This document shows positions 27,301 through 34,819 of a DNA stretch of 58,763 nt, in pieces (the stretch's first letter is position 1; the number at the start of each line of letters is the position of its first letter). Both the position numbers and the translations under genes were made by a program. Source of the stretch: JBBQXY01 sp051004815 (GTDB lineage Bacteria; Chloroflexota; Ktedonobacteria; Ktedonobacterales; Ktedonobacteraceae); NCBI GenBank assembly GCA_051004815.1, contig JBPCJY010000197.1:1-58763 (forward strand), given 5' to 3'. Below the pieces are notes generated by a model. It had not been told where the DNA came from and did not search any database. It saw only the letters and a program-made list of their open reading frames with translations.

Positions 27301-27525
27301 CAGAACATGGACGAGTTGCGACGCATGAACCTGGCCGAACAAATCCGCCGCGTGCGCGGCTTCGACCAATTAATTGTCATCAGCCACGACGATACCTTTG
27401 AACAGGGCCTCGACAGCCTTATCCGTCTGCGCAAACTCGACGGCGAGACGCGTCTATTGACCGATGACGAGCACGCTTACGCACAAGAACTAGCATTGGC
27501 GAGGATAGAACAACATGCTTCATAA
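24397..27525 (+). CDS. Rad50/SbcC-like SMC-family ATPase
   Basis: DNA double-strand-break repair ATPase of 1042 aa, close to archaeal Rad50 and bacterial SbcC. The N-terminal lobe has Walker A GANGAGKTT and a Q-loop region (FSQTASIRKQTFDTLLQIEDY). Two long coiled coils of Gln/Glu/Leu-rich heptads flank a central hook. The C-terminal lobe has the signature LSGGEQMSAALAVRLALLK, Walker B IAFFDEPTQNMD and the H-loop VISHDD. The hook is CPFLHEPC, with C516 and C523 (C-x6-C), not the usual CxxC. The next gene, nurA, overlaps its end by 11 bases. No sbcD/mre11 is present in the window. AAGG about 10 bases before the ATG is the ribosome site. Confidence 0.9.
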   Translation: MLITRIQLENIKSYRQFNVDFRRGTTAISGANGAGKTTIVEAIGYALFDYLPYNQTQFVREGEKYGMIVVHLIGSDDRPYTVERRCGSGAYWLIYDREADSRSEQRTDVLDKLHDIFGIDRERALNTLFKDALGVPQGSFTTIFSQTASIRKQTFDTLLQIEDYKNAADYLLETQKQYKEQIQTQLTEIQRLEFETRDLEPRRVELKATVLLNQQQSAQLTQWTQQLELAETRSAILKKQHDELVLRQNQFVQCQNTHTSTQQRLQDRRQELEHARAASLAVEANRADYQRYLQSSDILKQLRQDEKRRNTLRQQHSSLLSNLTRLQTNITNLQSRLEEVALANKRLLALLPLVDQQHALELQREDLNGKVAQYTELVKEGKRLVQQRTGYLQQQETLQQRIAKIEPLQPIAFLLQERVEAVAQLRSQLTERSTRQRQWQEKCEQLRKKQEERETYAERLRKAESSIAKIEEHRHLAEELPALQQQNEQFSAQAIRLEGTIEGYTKSRQQSTGGLCPFLHEPCLNIKQHGMTSLESYFDGLLGEDRVRLATLQQQQAGVTERIAFVKKYADGLALLGQYVERRETIAEHLQRIAIDIARLEREVNELAQDMDALKLIDQKIAQAETERKESKAADDQVRTLNGLHMQVQQLQEQLQQCDELIQERREQTKALSGSDRQLEQVKAELEHLNDPRGQKNAQHEIIKQEPTYQRQLQAKQQELQEVEQQRQSAEQQLALYAQLDAQIGEQEALLQHTQNGYKTYLANEQNARLLPQREQAYQEIVQAFELAEQALHNAELAFRAAEANFKQEDLEAVTSEIKKLHGDMKELAEAIRHTQLNINKLEQQIQQAEALLVELEAARKEKDTLDELQNMLDMFRKLIKEAAPHVLKAMLGDISAEANRIFGEIMGDRTAQLAWQNDYEITLRRQSVNRTFAQLSGGEQMSAALAVRLALLKKLSSLNIAFFDEPTQNMDELRRMNLAEQIRRVRGFDQLIVISHDDTFEQGLDSLIRLRKLDGETRLLTDDEHAYAQELALARIEQHAS

Positions 27526-28795
27526 AGGGAAACTCCAGGCCGCGCTCCAACTCAAAAAAGGCCAGTTCACTATCTACGACAGCACCTTTAGCGATCAACT
27601 AGAGTCCTATCGCCATGCCCTGGAAACACTCCCCCAACGCTACCTATCGGGTCAACAGCTTGAAAACGAACTGCCACCTGATACGAGTCGCTCACCAGCC
27701 GGAGCACGCCCCAGCATTGAATTTGACCGCTGGCTCGCCATGGTTGATCGCGAAGTGAGTTTCCATGCGCAGACCGCGCCCATCTATCCTTTTGGACGAG
27801 ACTTTAGCAGCCACGAACAGGCGCGGCAATGGGCCGAATGCATTGAAGGCATCACCACGCTCGCGGTCGATGGCAGTCAACTCCAACCGTGGCGCGACGC
27901 CTCAATTCCTGTCGCCCTGATTCAAATCGGCTTCTTCGCCAATCCCCACATGCAGGGACGACCCTATACCAAAGACGTGCGCATGGAGGTGCTCGCACCA
28001 GACGAGATCATGGAAGAGTCCAGGAGCGAGAGTAGCGACCCCGACAGTTATCCCTACTCCGAAATGCAGGTGACATTGCGCCGCTACACATTGGAGGTAG
28101 AAACGCTCTGTAACCAGATGCAGCACTATGCCCATGCTCGTCGTGCGGGCGATCCCGCCCACAGTCCGGTCGTCTTTTTCGATGGCTCCCTCGTCGTCTC
28201 GTTTGCACTGACCATGCCCAGCCCGTACCGCGAACGCTATATCAATGCCGCCGTCTCGCTCTTAAGCACCTCGGAAGAGTGCCGCGTTCCGCTCATCGGC
28301 TACATCGACACCAGCTATGCCCGTGACATCATCACTATGTTGCGTCGACTCGACATCACGCAAGCACAACCCACACTGCGCGATACCAAGAAAATTCATG
28401 ATGCTCTCCTCTGGCAGGGAAGCTTGCGTTGGGGTGATCGCACGCCTGCCATGATCTGTGCGCGTGGCGATGTGCTGGAAGGATATGGCCCATATCGCGA
28501 AAGCGTCGCCTTCTGCTACCTGCAAACCTCATCCTCGCGGCCACCAACGCGCCTGGAATTCCCGCGCTGGATGCTCGACGACGGCGTCTTAGAACCAGTG
28601 CTAGATGTTGTACGGGCCGAAGTCATCGCCGGTGGCTCCGGCTATCCCTACGCCATCGAGACCGCCGATGCCGTCTCCGTCATCACCATGCAAGATCGCA
28701 TGGAGTTTTACGCCCAATTCCAGTCCTTCATCCAACAGCAAGGCTTGAAATTCACCTTCTCTACAAAGGCCGCCAGTAAGAGCCGCAGAAGGTAG
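27515..28795 (+). CDS. nurA: NurA-family 5'-3' nuclease
   Basis: Manganese-dependent 5'-3' exonuclease/endonuclease of the NurA family, 426 aa; in archaea NurA resects DNA ends with the HerA helicase and Mre11-Rad50. RNase H-like active-site motifs are present: D119 in LAVDGSQ, D223 in FFDGSL, D265 in GYIDTSY, then RLEFPRW and GYPYAIETADAVSV near 376-390, where the last conserved Asp is D385. The reading frame starts inside the Rad50-like gene (11-base overlap), with GAGGAT about 8 bases before the ATG, so the two products are translationally coupled and probably act together. HerA is not in the window. The C-terminus is basic (KAASKSRRR). Confidence 0.9.
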   Translation: MLHKGKLQAALQLKKGQFTIYDSTFSDQLESYRHALETLPQRYLSGQQLENELPPDTSRSPAGARPSIEFDRWLAMVDREVSFHAQTAPIYPFGRDFSSHEQARQWAECIEGITTLAVDGSQLQPWRDASIPVALIQIGFFANPHMQGRPYTKDVRMEVLAPDEIMEESRSESSDPDSYPYSEMQVTLRRYTLEVETLCNQMQHYAHARRAGDPAHSPVVFFDGSLVVSFALTMPSPYRERYINAAVSLLSTSEECRVPLIGYIDTSYARDIITMLRRLDITQAQPTLRDTKKIHDALLWQGSLRWGDRTPAMICARGDVLEGYGPYRESVAFCYLQTSSSRPPTRLEFPRWMLDDGVLEPVLDVVRAEVIAGGSGYPYAIETADAVSVITMQDRMEFYAQFQSFIQQQGLKFTFSTKAASKSRRR

Positions 28796-28884
28796 AATAC
28801 ATACCGATATGATATACTGGGTACTATATTACGATACGATAGTTTTTAGCCCAGTTAAGTTAAAGGAACTAAAGAACCTGTCTT

Positions 28885-29556
28885 ATGTCTCGCTCAACAA
28901 CTTACAGCCTTACTTGCCCTTGTGGCAACGAATTTAGCAGCCAAATTTACGAATATGTCAACACTGCGCATGACCCGCAGTTGCAATATACCGTGCTGGC
29001 AGGTCTACTCAATGTACCCACCTGCCCAATTTGTGGAAGACGAGTTGCACTTGCTCGCCCATTCGTCTATTCAGACCCGGCCCACGACCTGCTTGTCTAC
29101 GTTCATCCCTCGGCTGAAATTCCTGATGAAGCTCGCTTGCATATTACAGACAAGCTGCACAACGTCTACTCACAGATCGGTACACAGGGTTTATATGACG
29201 GCTCCGAAGGCGGCTCAACGCACAAGAGGAGTACGAGGATTGGCCGTAACGGCTCCAGTGCAGCGCAAAAGCCGCAAGAAGCACTACCTCTACACGTTGT
29301 CTTTGGCCTTGACGAACTCATCGAGCTAATCAACGCTGAGTTGAGCCAGGACGAACGATTAGGGCGTCTCGCTTTAAGCACCCAAAGCCATCGGGAAGCG
29401 GAACGTGGACAACTCCTGGATATTGCACGCAAATTTGCCTTGGAAATGCATTGCCAGATCGAAGTAGAGGACATGCCAGACGAATATACCGTTTGGCTCT
29501 ACGGCTCCCGTCGTCAAATTGGCGCACTCATGCGCGAACTAGCACCACGAGGATAG
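28885..29556 (+). CDS. CpXC-domain protein
   Basis: Protein of 223 aa starting with a CpXC domain: C11-P-C13 (TCPCGNEF) and C47-PIC50 (CPICGRR), a zinc-binding arrangement named for these motifs and of unknown function. The remainder alternates a beta part (DLLVYVHPSAEIPDEARLHITDKL), a Ser/Arg-rich linker near 105-130 and a helical C-terminal part (FGLDELIELINAELSQDERLG). It follows nurA by 89 bases and precedes the MogA-type gene by 5, so it is probably co-transcribed with the latter. Archaeal and Chloroflexota members are scattered and uncharacterised. Confidence 0.75.
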   Translation: MSRSTTYSLTCPCGNEFSSQIYEYVNTAHDPQLQYTVLAGLLNVPTCPICGRRVALARPFVYSDPAHDLLVYVHPSAEIPDEARLHITDKLHNVYSQIGTQGLYDGSEGGSTHKRSTRIGRNGSSAAQKPQEALPLHVVFGLDELIELINAELSQDERLGRLALSTQSHREAERGQLLDIARKFALEMHCQIEVEDMPDEYTVWLYGSRRQIGALMRELAPRG

Positions 29557-29561
29557 AAATA

Positions 29562-30047
29562 ATGATACAGATTGGCGTCCTCACCATCAGCGACGGGGCC
29601 TCGCATGGCGCAAGACAAGATACCAGCGGCGAAACCATTCGCACGCTGGTAGCGCAACTGCCCAATGCGGTGATTAGCGCGGGAGCCATCATTCCCGATG
29701 AACGTGAGCAGATAGCGGCACTGCTCCGCGAATGGAGCGACGAGAAGCATCTGCAACTCATCCTCACTACCGGCGGTACTGGCCTCGCCCCACGCGACGT
29801 AACGCCCGAAGCCACAAAGGCGATTCTTGACCGTGAGGCACCCGGCATTGCTGAAGCCATGCGTGCCGTCAGCCTCCAACACACGCCCTTCGGCATGCTC
29901 TCACGCGGAGTTGCTGGTACTCGTGGTCAAACCTTGATTATCAATCTGCCGGGTAGTCCCAAGGCCGTCAAAGAGTGCCTGGAATGCATCCTTCCTGTCC
30001 TGCCCCATGCCATTAACCTGCTCATCGATGGCCCCAAAGAGCACTAA
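29562..30047 (+). CDS. MogA/MoaB-family molybdenum cofactor biosynthesis protein
   Basis: Molybdopterin adenylyltransferase-type protein of 161 aa, which prepares molybdopterin for molybdenum insertion. Family motifs are IGVLTISDGASHGARQDTSG, the substrate-binding LTTGGTGLAPRDVTPEAT, and NLPGSPKAVKECLECILPVLPHA. I start at the ATG at 29562, with GAGGA 8 bases upstream in the end of the CpXC gene; the frame reaches back to 29451 but that part overlaps CpXC. Sequence does not separate MogA (adenylylation) from MoaB (often the archaeal-type equivalent). Together with the XdhC-like gene at 12.7 kb it shows that the organism uses molybdoenzymes. Confidence 0.87.
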   Translation: MIQIGVLTISDGASHGARQDTSGETIRTLVAQLPNAVISAGAIIPDEREQIAALLREWSDEKHLQLILTTGGTGLAPRDVTPEATKAILDREAPGIAEAMRAVSLQHTPFGMLSRGVAGTRGQTLIINLPGSPKAVKECLECILPVLPHAINLLIDGPKEH

Positions 30048-30062
30048 GGTGGAAGATGAAGG

Positions 30063-30959
30063 ATGAAGGATGGGATGAGCGGTGCAATACTGCTTGAAGG
30101 GCATAGCGACAAGATATTTGCTGTTGCCTGGTCGCCCAATGGCCGCTATCTCGCCTCTGGCGCACGCGATAAGACAGTGCGCATCTGGAACGTGGCGACA
30201 GATAGATGTGAGTATATCTATCGCGGTCATACTGATTGTTTGCTCGCTGTCGCATGGTCTCCTGATAGCAAGTCTATCGCGTCGGGCGACACAAGCGGCA
30301 TAATACGGGTATGGGACGCCTTAACTGGCACTGACATTCTCTCCTATAGCGGCCATGCCCGCTTTGCTCGCAGCGTGGCATGGTCGCCTGATGGCAACTA
30401 CATCGCTTCCGGTGGTGATTATGGCGACAGCACTGTCCAGGTCTGGCATGCCACTACCGGCAAAACTATCTATACCCATCGCGACCAATACCGCAATTTC
30501 TCCGCCAAATGGTCGCCCAACGGCACGCGCATCGCCACCGCTAACTTCGATGGTACCGCGCAGGTCTTCGATGCTTTCAATGGAAGCAACGTCTTGCGCT
30601 ACGAGGAGCATTCTGGCCCGGTCTATGCCATTGCCTGGTCTCCCGATGGGCAAGCTATCGTCTCAGCAGGCCATGATACGACCCTTCGCCTATGGAACGC
30701 CCTCAATGCGAAAACCCTTTGTACGTTGGTGGGCCACAACGCTCCCGTAAAAACCATCGCCTGGTCGCCCACCAATGCGGATATCGCCTCCGGCAGCGAC
30801 GATACCACCGTCCGGCTCTGGCATAACTCTACCGTATCCCACTTTTTCACCTATACAGGCCATAGCATCTGGGTACGTTCGCTGGATTGGTCGCCTGATG
30901 GAAGCTCTATCGCCTCCGCTAGCGACCACATTCTACATGTATGGCAAGCATCTTATTAA
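30063..30959 (+). CDS. Seven-bladed WD40-repeat protein
   Basis: Protein of 298 aa made almost entirely of seven WD40 repeats, each with the pattern GH...VAWSPDG..IASG..D..VRIW. The repeats begin near residues 12, 54, 96, 138, 180, 222 and 264. They make one complete beta-propeller, a protein-interaction platform. There is no signal peptide or extra catalytic domain, so it should be cytoplasmic. The start is uncertain: ATG 30063 and ATG 30075 both follow an AAGGA-type sequence in the repeated GAAGGAT tract. It lies 15 bases after the MogA-type gene and probably belongs to that transcript. No partner can be named. Confidence 0.88.
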   Translation: MKDGMSGAILLEGHSDKIFAVAWSPNGRYLASGARDKTVRIWNVATDRCEYIYRGHTDCLLAVAWSPDSKSIASGDTSGIIRVWDALTGTDILSYSGHARFARSVAWSPDGNYIASGGDYGDSTVQVWHATTGKTIYTHRDQYRNFSAKWSPNGTRIATANFDGTAQVFDAFNGSNVLRYEEHSGPVYAIAWSPDGQAIVSAGHDTTLRLWNALNAKTLCTLVGHNAPVKTIAWSPTNADIASGSDDTTVRLWHNSTVSHFFTYTGHSIWVRSLDWSPDGSSIASASDHILHVWQASY

Positions 30960-30978
30960 AAGATTGTGGATGACTACT

Positions 30979-31692
30979 CTATTCCGCCTCTGTTGGCACC
31001 ACTGATGGATCGGTACTGCCAACGGGTCTTGTTTTCAAGGCTTTCCAGGGTATCCTTACCGACGTTTCCAGGTCACGCAGGTGCATGCTATCGTTGTATG
31101 ACCCTAAAATCCAACTGGTGGGCAAGCCCGCGAACGAATCGCGAAACCAATGGGTGATTGAAGTGTTACGTGTATCGAAAAATGTTCGTGGAAGATGCAG
31201 ACTGCTCAAACCAAGAAAGTAGATAAATGAGCTATCAATGATCCCACCGTGGCAGACAATCACAATGGTCTTTCCGTCATATTCTTGCGTAATGCGGTTG
31301 AGGGCAGTACTGACACGCAACACAAACTGCGCCCAGCTTTCCGCCCCCGGCACCACATGAAAAAAGGGCTTTTGCTCAAGCCCAACGGCAGCAAATTTTG
31401 CCTCGTATTCCGCTACAGTGAAGTTTTCCACCTTGCCCTCGCGCCACTCTTGCACCTCGTCGTCAAAAATTATCGGTCTACCTAGCGCGGGTGCAACGAT
31501 TTCGGCGGTTTCTTTGGCCCGCAACAAGGTACTGGCAATCAGTACATCGGCGGCAATCTCGCCCGTTGCCACCAGGCGATCACGCAATCGTTCCGCCTGT
31601 CGCACACCCAATGGCGATAGCCGTGTGTTCCCGATAGTGTTCTCCACGGCACCGATTGCCTGTCCATGCCGAATTAAATAGAGATGTGTCAT
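30979..31692 (-). CDS. Histidine phosphatase-family protein
   Basis: Phosphoglycerate-mutase-like phosphatase of 237 aa. The catalytic loop LIRHGQA is at residues 5-11. The second pair of basic residues and the acid/base Glu follow (STLLRAKETAEIV, EVQEWREGKVENF), and the second His is in IVIVCHGGIID. Typical substrates are sugar phosphates or nucleotides; nothing here decides. I start at 31692 (MTHLYLIRHGQ) with AAGGAC 8-9 bases upstream; the frame extends ten codons further without a site. The gene converges on the WD40 gene, with 19 bases between the stops. Confidence 0.87.
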   Translation of the reverse strand: MTHLYLIRHGQAIGAVENTIGNTRLSPLGVRQAERLRDRLVATGEIAADVLIASTLLRAKETAEIVAPALGRPIIFDDEVQEWREGKVENFTVAEYEAKFAAVGLEQKPFFHVVPGAESWAQFVLRVSTALNRITQEYDGKTIVIVCHGGIIDSSFIYFLGLSSLHLPRTFFDTRNTSITHWFRDSFAGLPTSWILGSYNDSMHLRDLETSVRIPWKALKTRPVGSTDPSVVPTEAE

Positions 31693-31820
31693 ATAAGCTT
31701 GTCCTTCTAATGTGCGAAGCACACTTTTTTGTGTTGGTGGAGATATGAAAAGTTAACACAATTTTTCAGTAAAATTATAGCATATAGATGTGAAGCCGCT
31801 TCCCGCGCTCTAAGCAATTC

Positions 31821-31879
31821 CTAACCTGCGCGTAACCATTTATTACCAATTATTAACTTTGATTTAACATTCCGATAAT
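31821..31879 (+). promoter_or_regulatory. Pho-box array and -10 element upstream of the PHS-type transporter
   Basis: Five repeats with a TTAAC-like core (CTAAC, GTAAC, ATTAC, TTAAC, TTAAC) have their final C at 31825, 31836, 31846, 31857 and 31868, a spacing of 11, 10, 11 and 11 bases. Five bases after the last comes GATAAT at 31874-31879, a 5-of-6 match to -10. There is no -35 hexamer, as expected for a PhoB/PhoP-activated promoter. The same layout precedes pstS at 57648-57685. Confidence 0.7.
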
Positions 31880-31949
31880 ATTCATGAGATACGATATCTA
31901 TAGATAAAACTTTGATTACCAAACTTGTCCTTAAAGCAAGGAGCATTTT

Positions 31950-33449
31950 ATGATACATGAAGAAAGCCGCCCCGGCCAATTCGAGCGAGGTACGGCATCT
32001 TCAGCCCAGTCTGTCTTAGCGGCGTTAGATAATAGTACACTGTCGGGTTTCCACTTCAAGACGATGTTGACCTCCGGTATGGGTTTCTTCACCGATGCGT
32101 ATGACCTTTTCATCATTGGCGTCGCGTTGGCAATTCTTACCCCGCTATGGCATCTCAACGCGCTTGAAATCTCACTTCTGGGCAGCACATCCTTGATCGC
32201 TGCCGCCTTTGGATCGATTATCTTTGGGCGACTCGCGGATAGATTGGGGCGCAAGTTCATCTATGGGTATGAACTGCTTGTGTTAGCAATTGGTGCCATC
32301 GCCTCGGCACTCTCTCCCAATATTGTCTGTCTCTTGATCTTTCGCTTCATCCTGGGTCTAGGCATCGGCGGTGACTATCCCGTCAGCGCGACCTTAATGA
32401 GCGAGTATTCTAATCGGCGCGACCGTGGCAAATTGATTACGATGGTCTTCTCGATGCAGGGACTTGGACTGATCCTTGGCCCGCTCGTGGCCATTGTGCT
32501 CTTAATGGCCGGTATCAACCATGACCTGACCTGGCGTATCATGCTGGCAGTTGGCGCGATACCAGCCTTGGGAACCTTTTACCTGCGCCGTCATATAGCA
32601 GAGACGCCGCGCTTCACCCTGGCAATGCAAGGCAACCTTGAAGATGCCGCCCGCACCGTAGATATGGTTACGAAAAAGCAAAACGGTACCAACAAGACGG
32701 CACTCCCGCAACAAAAAAATCACGCTATTGCCACCAATGAGCAAACTGTAAAGAAGCAGGCTCCGAAAAAATCCTGGCTTTACCTGTTGCTCCAGCCACG
32801 TTATCTGCGCTGGCTCATCGGTACTGCTGGTGCCTGGTTCTTGCTGGATATCGCCTACTATGGCACTACCATTTCCAGTCCGCTGGTACTCAAGTCACTC
32901 AATTCACATGCTGACCTGGTCACCAATATGGTCTACACGCTGATCATCTTTGTGGTCGCGGCCCTCCCCGGTTACATTGTTGCCGCCTTAACCATTGATC
33001 GCCTGGGTCGCAAATGGATTCAGTGTTTTGGCTTTGGCATGATGGCCGTTGCCTACGGTTTGATTGCTTTCATACCCGCCGTCTCATCGATCACGATAAC
33101 ATTCTTGTTGGTCTACGGCTTGAGCTACTTTTTCACCGAATTTGGCCCTAACGTAACCACCTTCGTCTACCCAGCCGAGATATTCCCGGTCATGGTGCGC
33201 ACTACCGCGCACGGCATCGCGGCAGCATTAGGGAAAGTTGGGGCATTCATCGGCGCGTTCGCCTTCCCCTTCCTGCTCACCGCCTATCACCTACCGGGTG
33301 CCATGGCTGTGGCTGCCATCGTCTCACTCGTCGGTTTAGTGTTGACCCTCTTCACGCTCCCGGAGCCGAACCAGCGTTCCCTGGAAGAGATCTCCGACGA
33401 ACACGCCGTCAGAGCCGCACACGAAGAGCGCGAACTGGTTTTGAGATAG
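31950..33449 (+). CDS. MFS transporter, PHS (phosphate:H+ symporter)-like
   Basis: Twelve-helix major facilitator of 499 aa. The segment GLGIGGDYPVSATLMSEYSN is the hallmark of the Pho84/PHS family of inorganic phosphate:H+ symporters. The first loop motif is GRLADRLGRKF and the equivalent in the second half is IDRLGRKW. A hydrophilic Lys/Gln-rich loop (about 225-270) separates the two six-helix halves. AAGGAG lies 8 bases upstream of the ATG. The promoter carries a phased TTAAC-repeat array like that of pstS, which supports phosphate, rather than sugar, as the substrate. It is monocistronic; a hairpin repeat follows at 33501-33558. Confidence 0.85.
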   Translation: MIHEESRPGQFERGTASSAQSVLAALDNSTLSGFHFKTMLTSGMGFFTDAYDLFIIGVALAILTPLWHLNALEISLLGSTSLIAAAFGSIIFGRLADRLGRKFIYGYELLVLAIGAIASALSPNIVCLLIFRFILGLGIGGDYPVSATLMSEYSNRRDRGKLITMVFSMQGLGLILGPLVAIVLLMAGINHDLTWRIMLAVGAIPALGTFYLRRHIAETPRFTLAMQGNLEDAARTVDMVTKKQNGTNKTALPQQKNHAIATNEQTVKKQAPKKSWLYLLLQPRYLRWLIGTAGAWFLLDIAYYGTTISSPLVLKSLNSHADLVTNMVYTLIIFVVAALPGYIVAALTIDRLGRKWIQCFGFGMMAVAYGLIAFIPAVSSITITFLLVYGLSYFFTEFGPNVTTFVYPAEIFPVMVRTTAHGIAAALGKVGAFIGAFAFPFLLTAYHLPGAMAVAAIVSLVGLVLTLFTLPEPNQRSLEEISDEHAVRAAHEERELVLR

Positions 33450-33500
33450 GAGTTAGTCGCAGCGCGACCAGGGAAAGTGCTGGCACCAGGGCGACCAAGC

Positions 33501-33558
33501 ACCAGGGCGACCGCAAGGGGAAGTAGGCACCAGGGCGATCCCTTGCGGTCGCCCTGGT
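33501..33558. repeat. Palindromic repeat with 19-bp perfect arms
   Basis: ACCAGGGCGACCGCAAGGG at 33501-33519 pairs perfectly with 33540-33558, loop 20 bases. Two partial direct copies of CACCAGGGCGACC lie just before it (33484-33505). The core is identical to the internal repeat at 10542-10557. It lies between convergent genes (the transporter and the small membrane protein) and can serve as terminator for both. Confidence 0.8.
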
Positions 33559-33581
33559 AAGGCCGTTTTCGATGCCAATCA

Positions 33582-34235
33582 TCACCCGATATAGTAGGGA
33601 TGACGGCGGGTGGCAAGCCAGGTGCCAAAGAGACTGACCAAGCCGGCTACAATACCCCATATGAGGAAGAAGAGCAGGATGACAAAGAAGCCACCAACAA
33701 CCGCACCGGCGTTGCCGGGGCTACTGCTGGCAAGATGACCGGGATAGTTGGGGATGTAGTTGAGCAGGAAGCTGATGCCGTATGTTACGATACCCGCGAT
33801 AAAACCTGCCAGGAAGCCCAGGCGGCGTTGTACAGCGACCTTGCCGACGATAAAACCGGCGAACAGGCAGATGAGCAAGCCAATGAAAAACGTTAAACAC
33901 GCGACACCAACGAGAGTTAATGCCAGGCTGAAAGGGAGTTTAGCGGCGGAAAACGTAGCTGCTTGTTGGTAGTTCGCGGTATTGGCAAAGACAATAATGA
34001 TGTTCTCGATAGAGCAGAGCACACCCGCGATGAGGCCAGCGATCACAGCATTTTTCAAGCGATTGCGGGGAAGTTCTGGCATGGCGATTTCTTCGCGCTG
34101 GCGCAATGGCCTATGTGTGCGCTGAGGCACGGGCTGTGTCCTGGCTAAAAAGTCATCGTCATGCTCATCGTCCTCATGTCCGTGGCTTTCTTGCCGTGCT
34201 TGATGCAATGGGTATTCCTGTTCTGACTCGTGCAT
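33582..34235 (-). CDS. Hypothetical membrane protein with four predicted helices
   Basis: Protein of 217 aa. The first 65 residues are hydrophilic, rich in Glu, Gln, Asp and His, and cytoplasmic. Four hydrophobic segments follow: LKNAVIAGLIAGVLCSIENIIIVF, LALTLVGVACLTFFIGLLICLFAGFIVG, LGFLAGFIAGIVTYGISFLL and AVVGGFFVILLFFLIWGIVAGLVSLF. There is no known family beyond a general resemblance to DUF4199/YrzE-like small membrane proteins. I start at 34235, with AAGGG 9 bases upstream; an ORF reaching back to 34424 would overlap the signal peptidase gene. Third gene of a unit with two signal peptidases, so a role near secretion is possible. Confidence 0.65.
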   Translation of the reverse strand: MHESEQEYPLHQARQESHGHEDDEHDDDFLARTQPVPQRTHRPLRQREEIAMPELPRNRLKNAVIAGLIAGVLCSIENIIIVFANTANYQQAATFSAAKLPFSLALTLVGVACLTFFIGLLICLFAGFIVGKVAVQRRLGFLAGFIAGIVTYGISFLLNYIPNYPGHLASSSPGNAGAVVGGFFVILLFFLIWGIVAGLVSLFGTWLATRRHPYYIG

Positions 34236-34248
34236 GGAGTATGTCCCT

Positions 34249-34800
34249 TCAATGGCTGACTTTAATCTGGGCATAAACAGTAGGATAGGTGTTGACGAGT
34301 TGCCAGTCGTTGAACGGCCAATAGACCATGACTGCCTTTCCAACAACATCATCTTTTGGAACAAAGCCCCAATATCGTGAATCTTCACTGACCGGACGGT
34401 TATCACCCAGAACAAAATAATCATTCTGTGGCACTATCAACGTCTTACCTTCCGGATTCGCAGCCTGACTGATATATGGTTCGGCGAGGAGCGTGCCATC
34501 GACATGAACTGTTGTGCTATCATAGGTTATCGTATCTCCTGGTAATCCTATCACGCGCTTGATGAAATCCTTCGTGGTATCGAGCGGATAGTGAAAAACG
34601 ATCACATCTCCTCGTTCTGGCGCGTGGAAGAGATAGGCCATTTTGTTCACCACCACATATTCATCATTCTGGAGTCCGGGCTGCATACTGACGCCACTGA
34701 CACGATAGCTTTGGATGGCAAAGCGAATAACTAAGAAAATAATCAGGGTCAAGGCGATAGTTTCGACAATTTCTCGTGCAAGATGTGAATGTTTTTTCAA
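34249..34800 (-). CDS. lepB: Signal peptidase I, paralogue A
   Basis: Type I signal peptidase of 183 aa that cleaves Sec signal peptides at the membrane. One N-terminal transmembrane helix (IVETIALTLIIFLVIRFAI), then the catalytic Ser S38 in GVSMQP and Lys K81 in IKRVIGLPGD. The later box GDNRPVSEDSRYWG is the typical GDNR motif. I propose a TTG start at 34800, with GAGG 5 bases upstream; the ATG at 34845 lacks a ribosome site and would overlap the upstream gene. The same TTG arrangement occurs in the neighbour. It shows strong similarity to paralogue B and the pair is a tandem duplication. Confidence 0.9.
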   Translation of the reverse strand: MKKHSHLAREIVETIALTLIIFLVIRFAIQSYRVSGVSMQPGLQNDEYVVVNKMAYLFHAPERGDVIVFHYPLDTTKDFIKRVIGLPGDTITYDSTTVHVDGTLLAEPYISQAANPEGKTLIVPQNDYFVLGDNRPVSEDSRYWGFVPKDDVVGKAVMVYWPFNDWQLVNTYPTVYAQIKVSH

Positions 34801-34819
34801 TGTAACCTCGTATCGTGTC

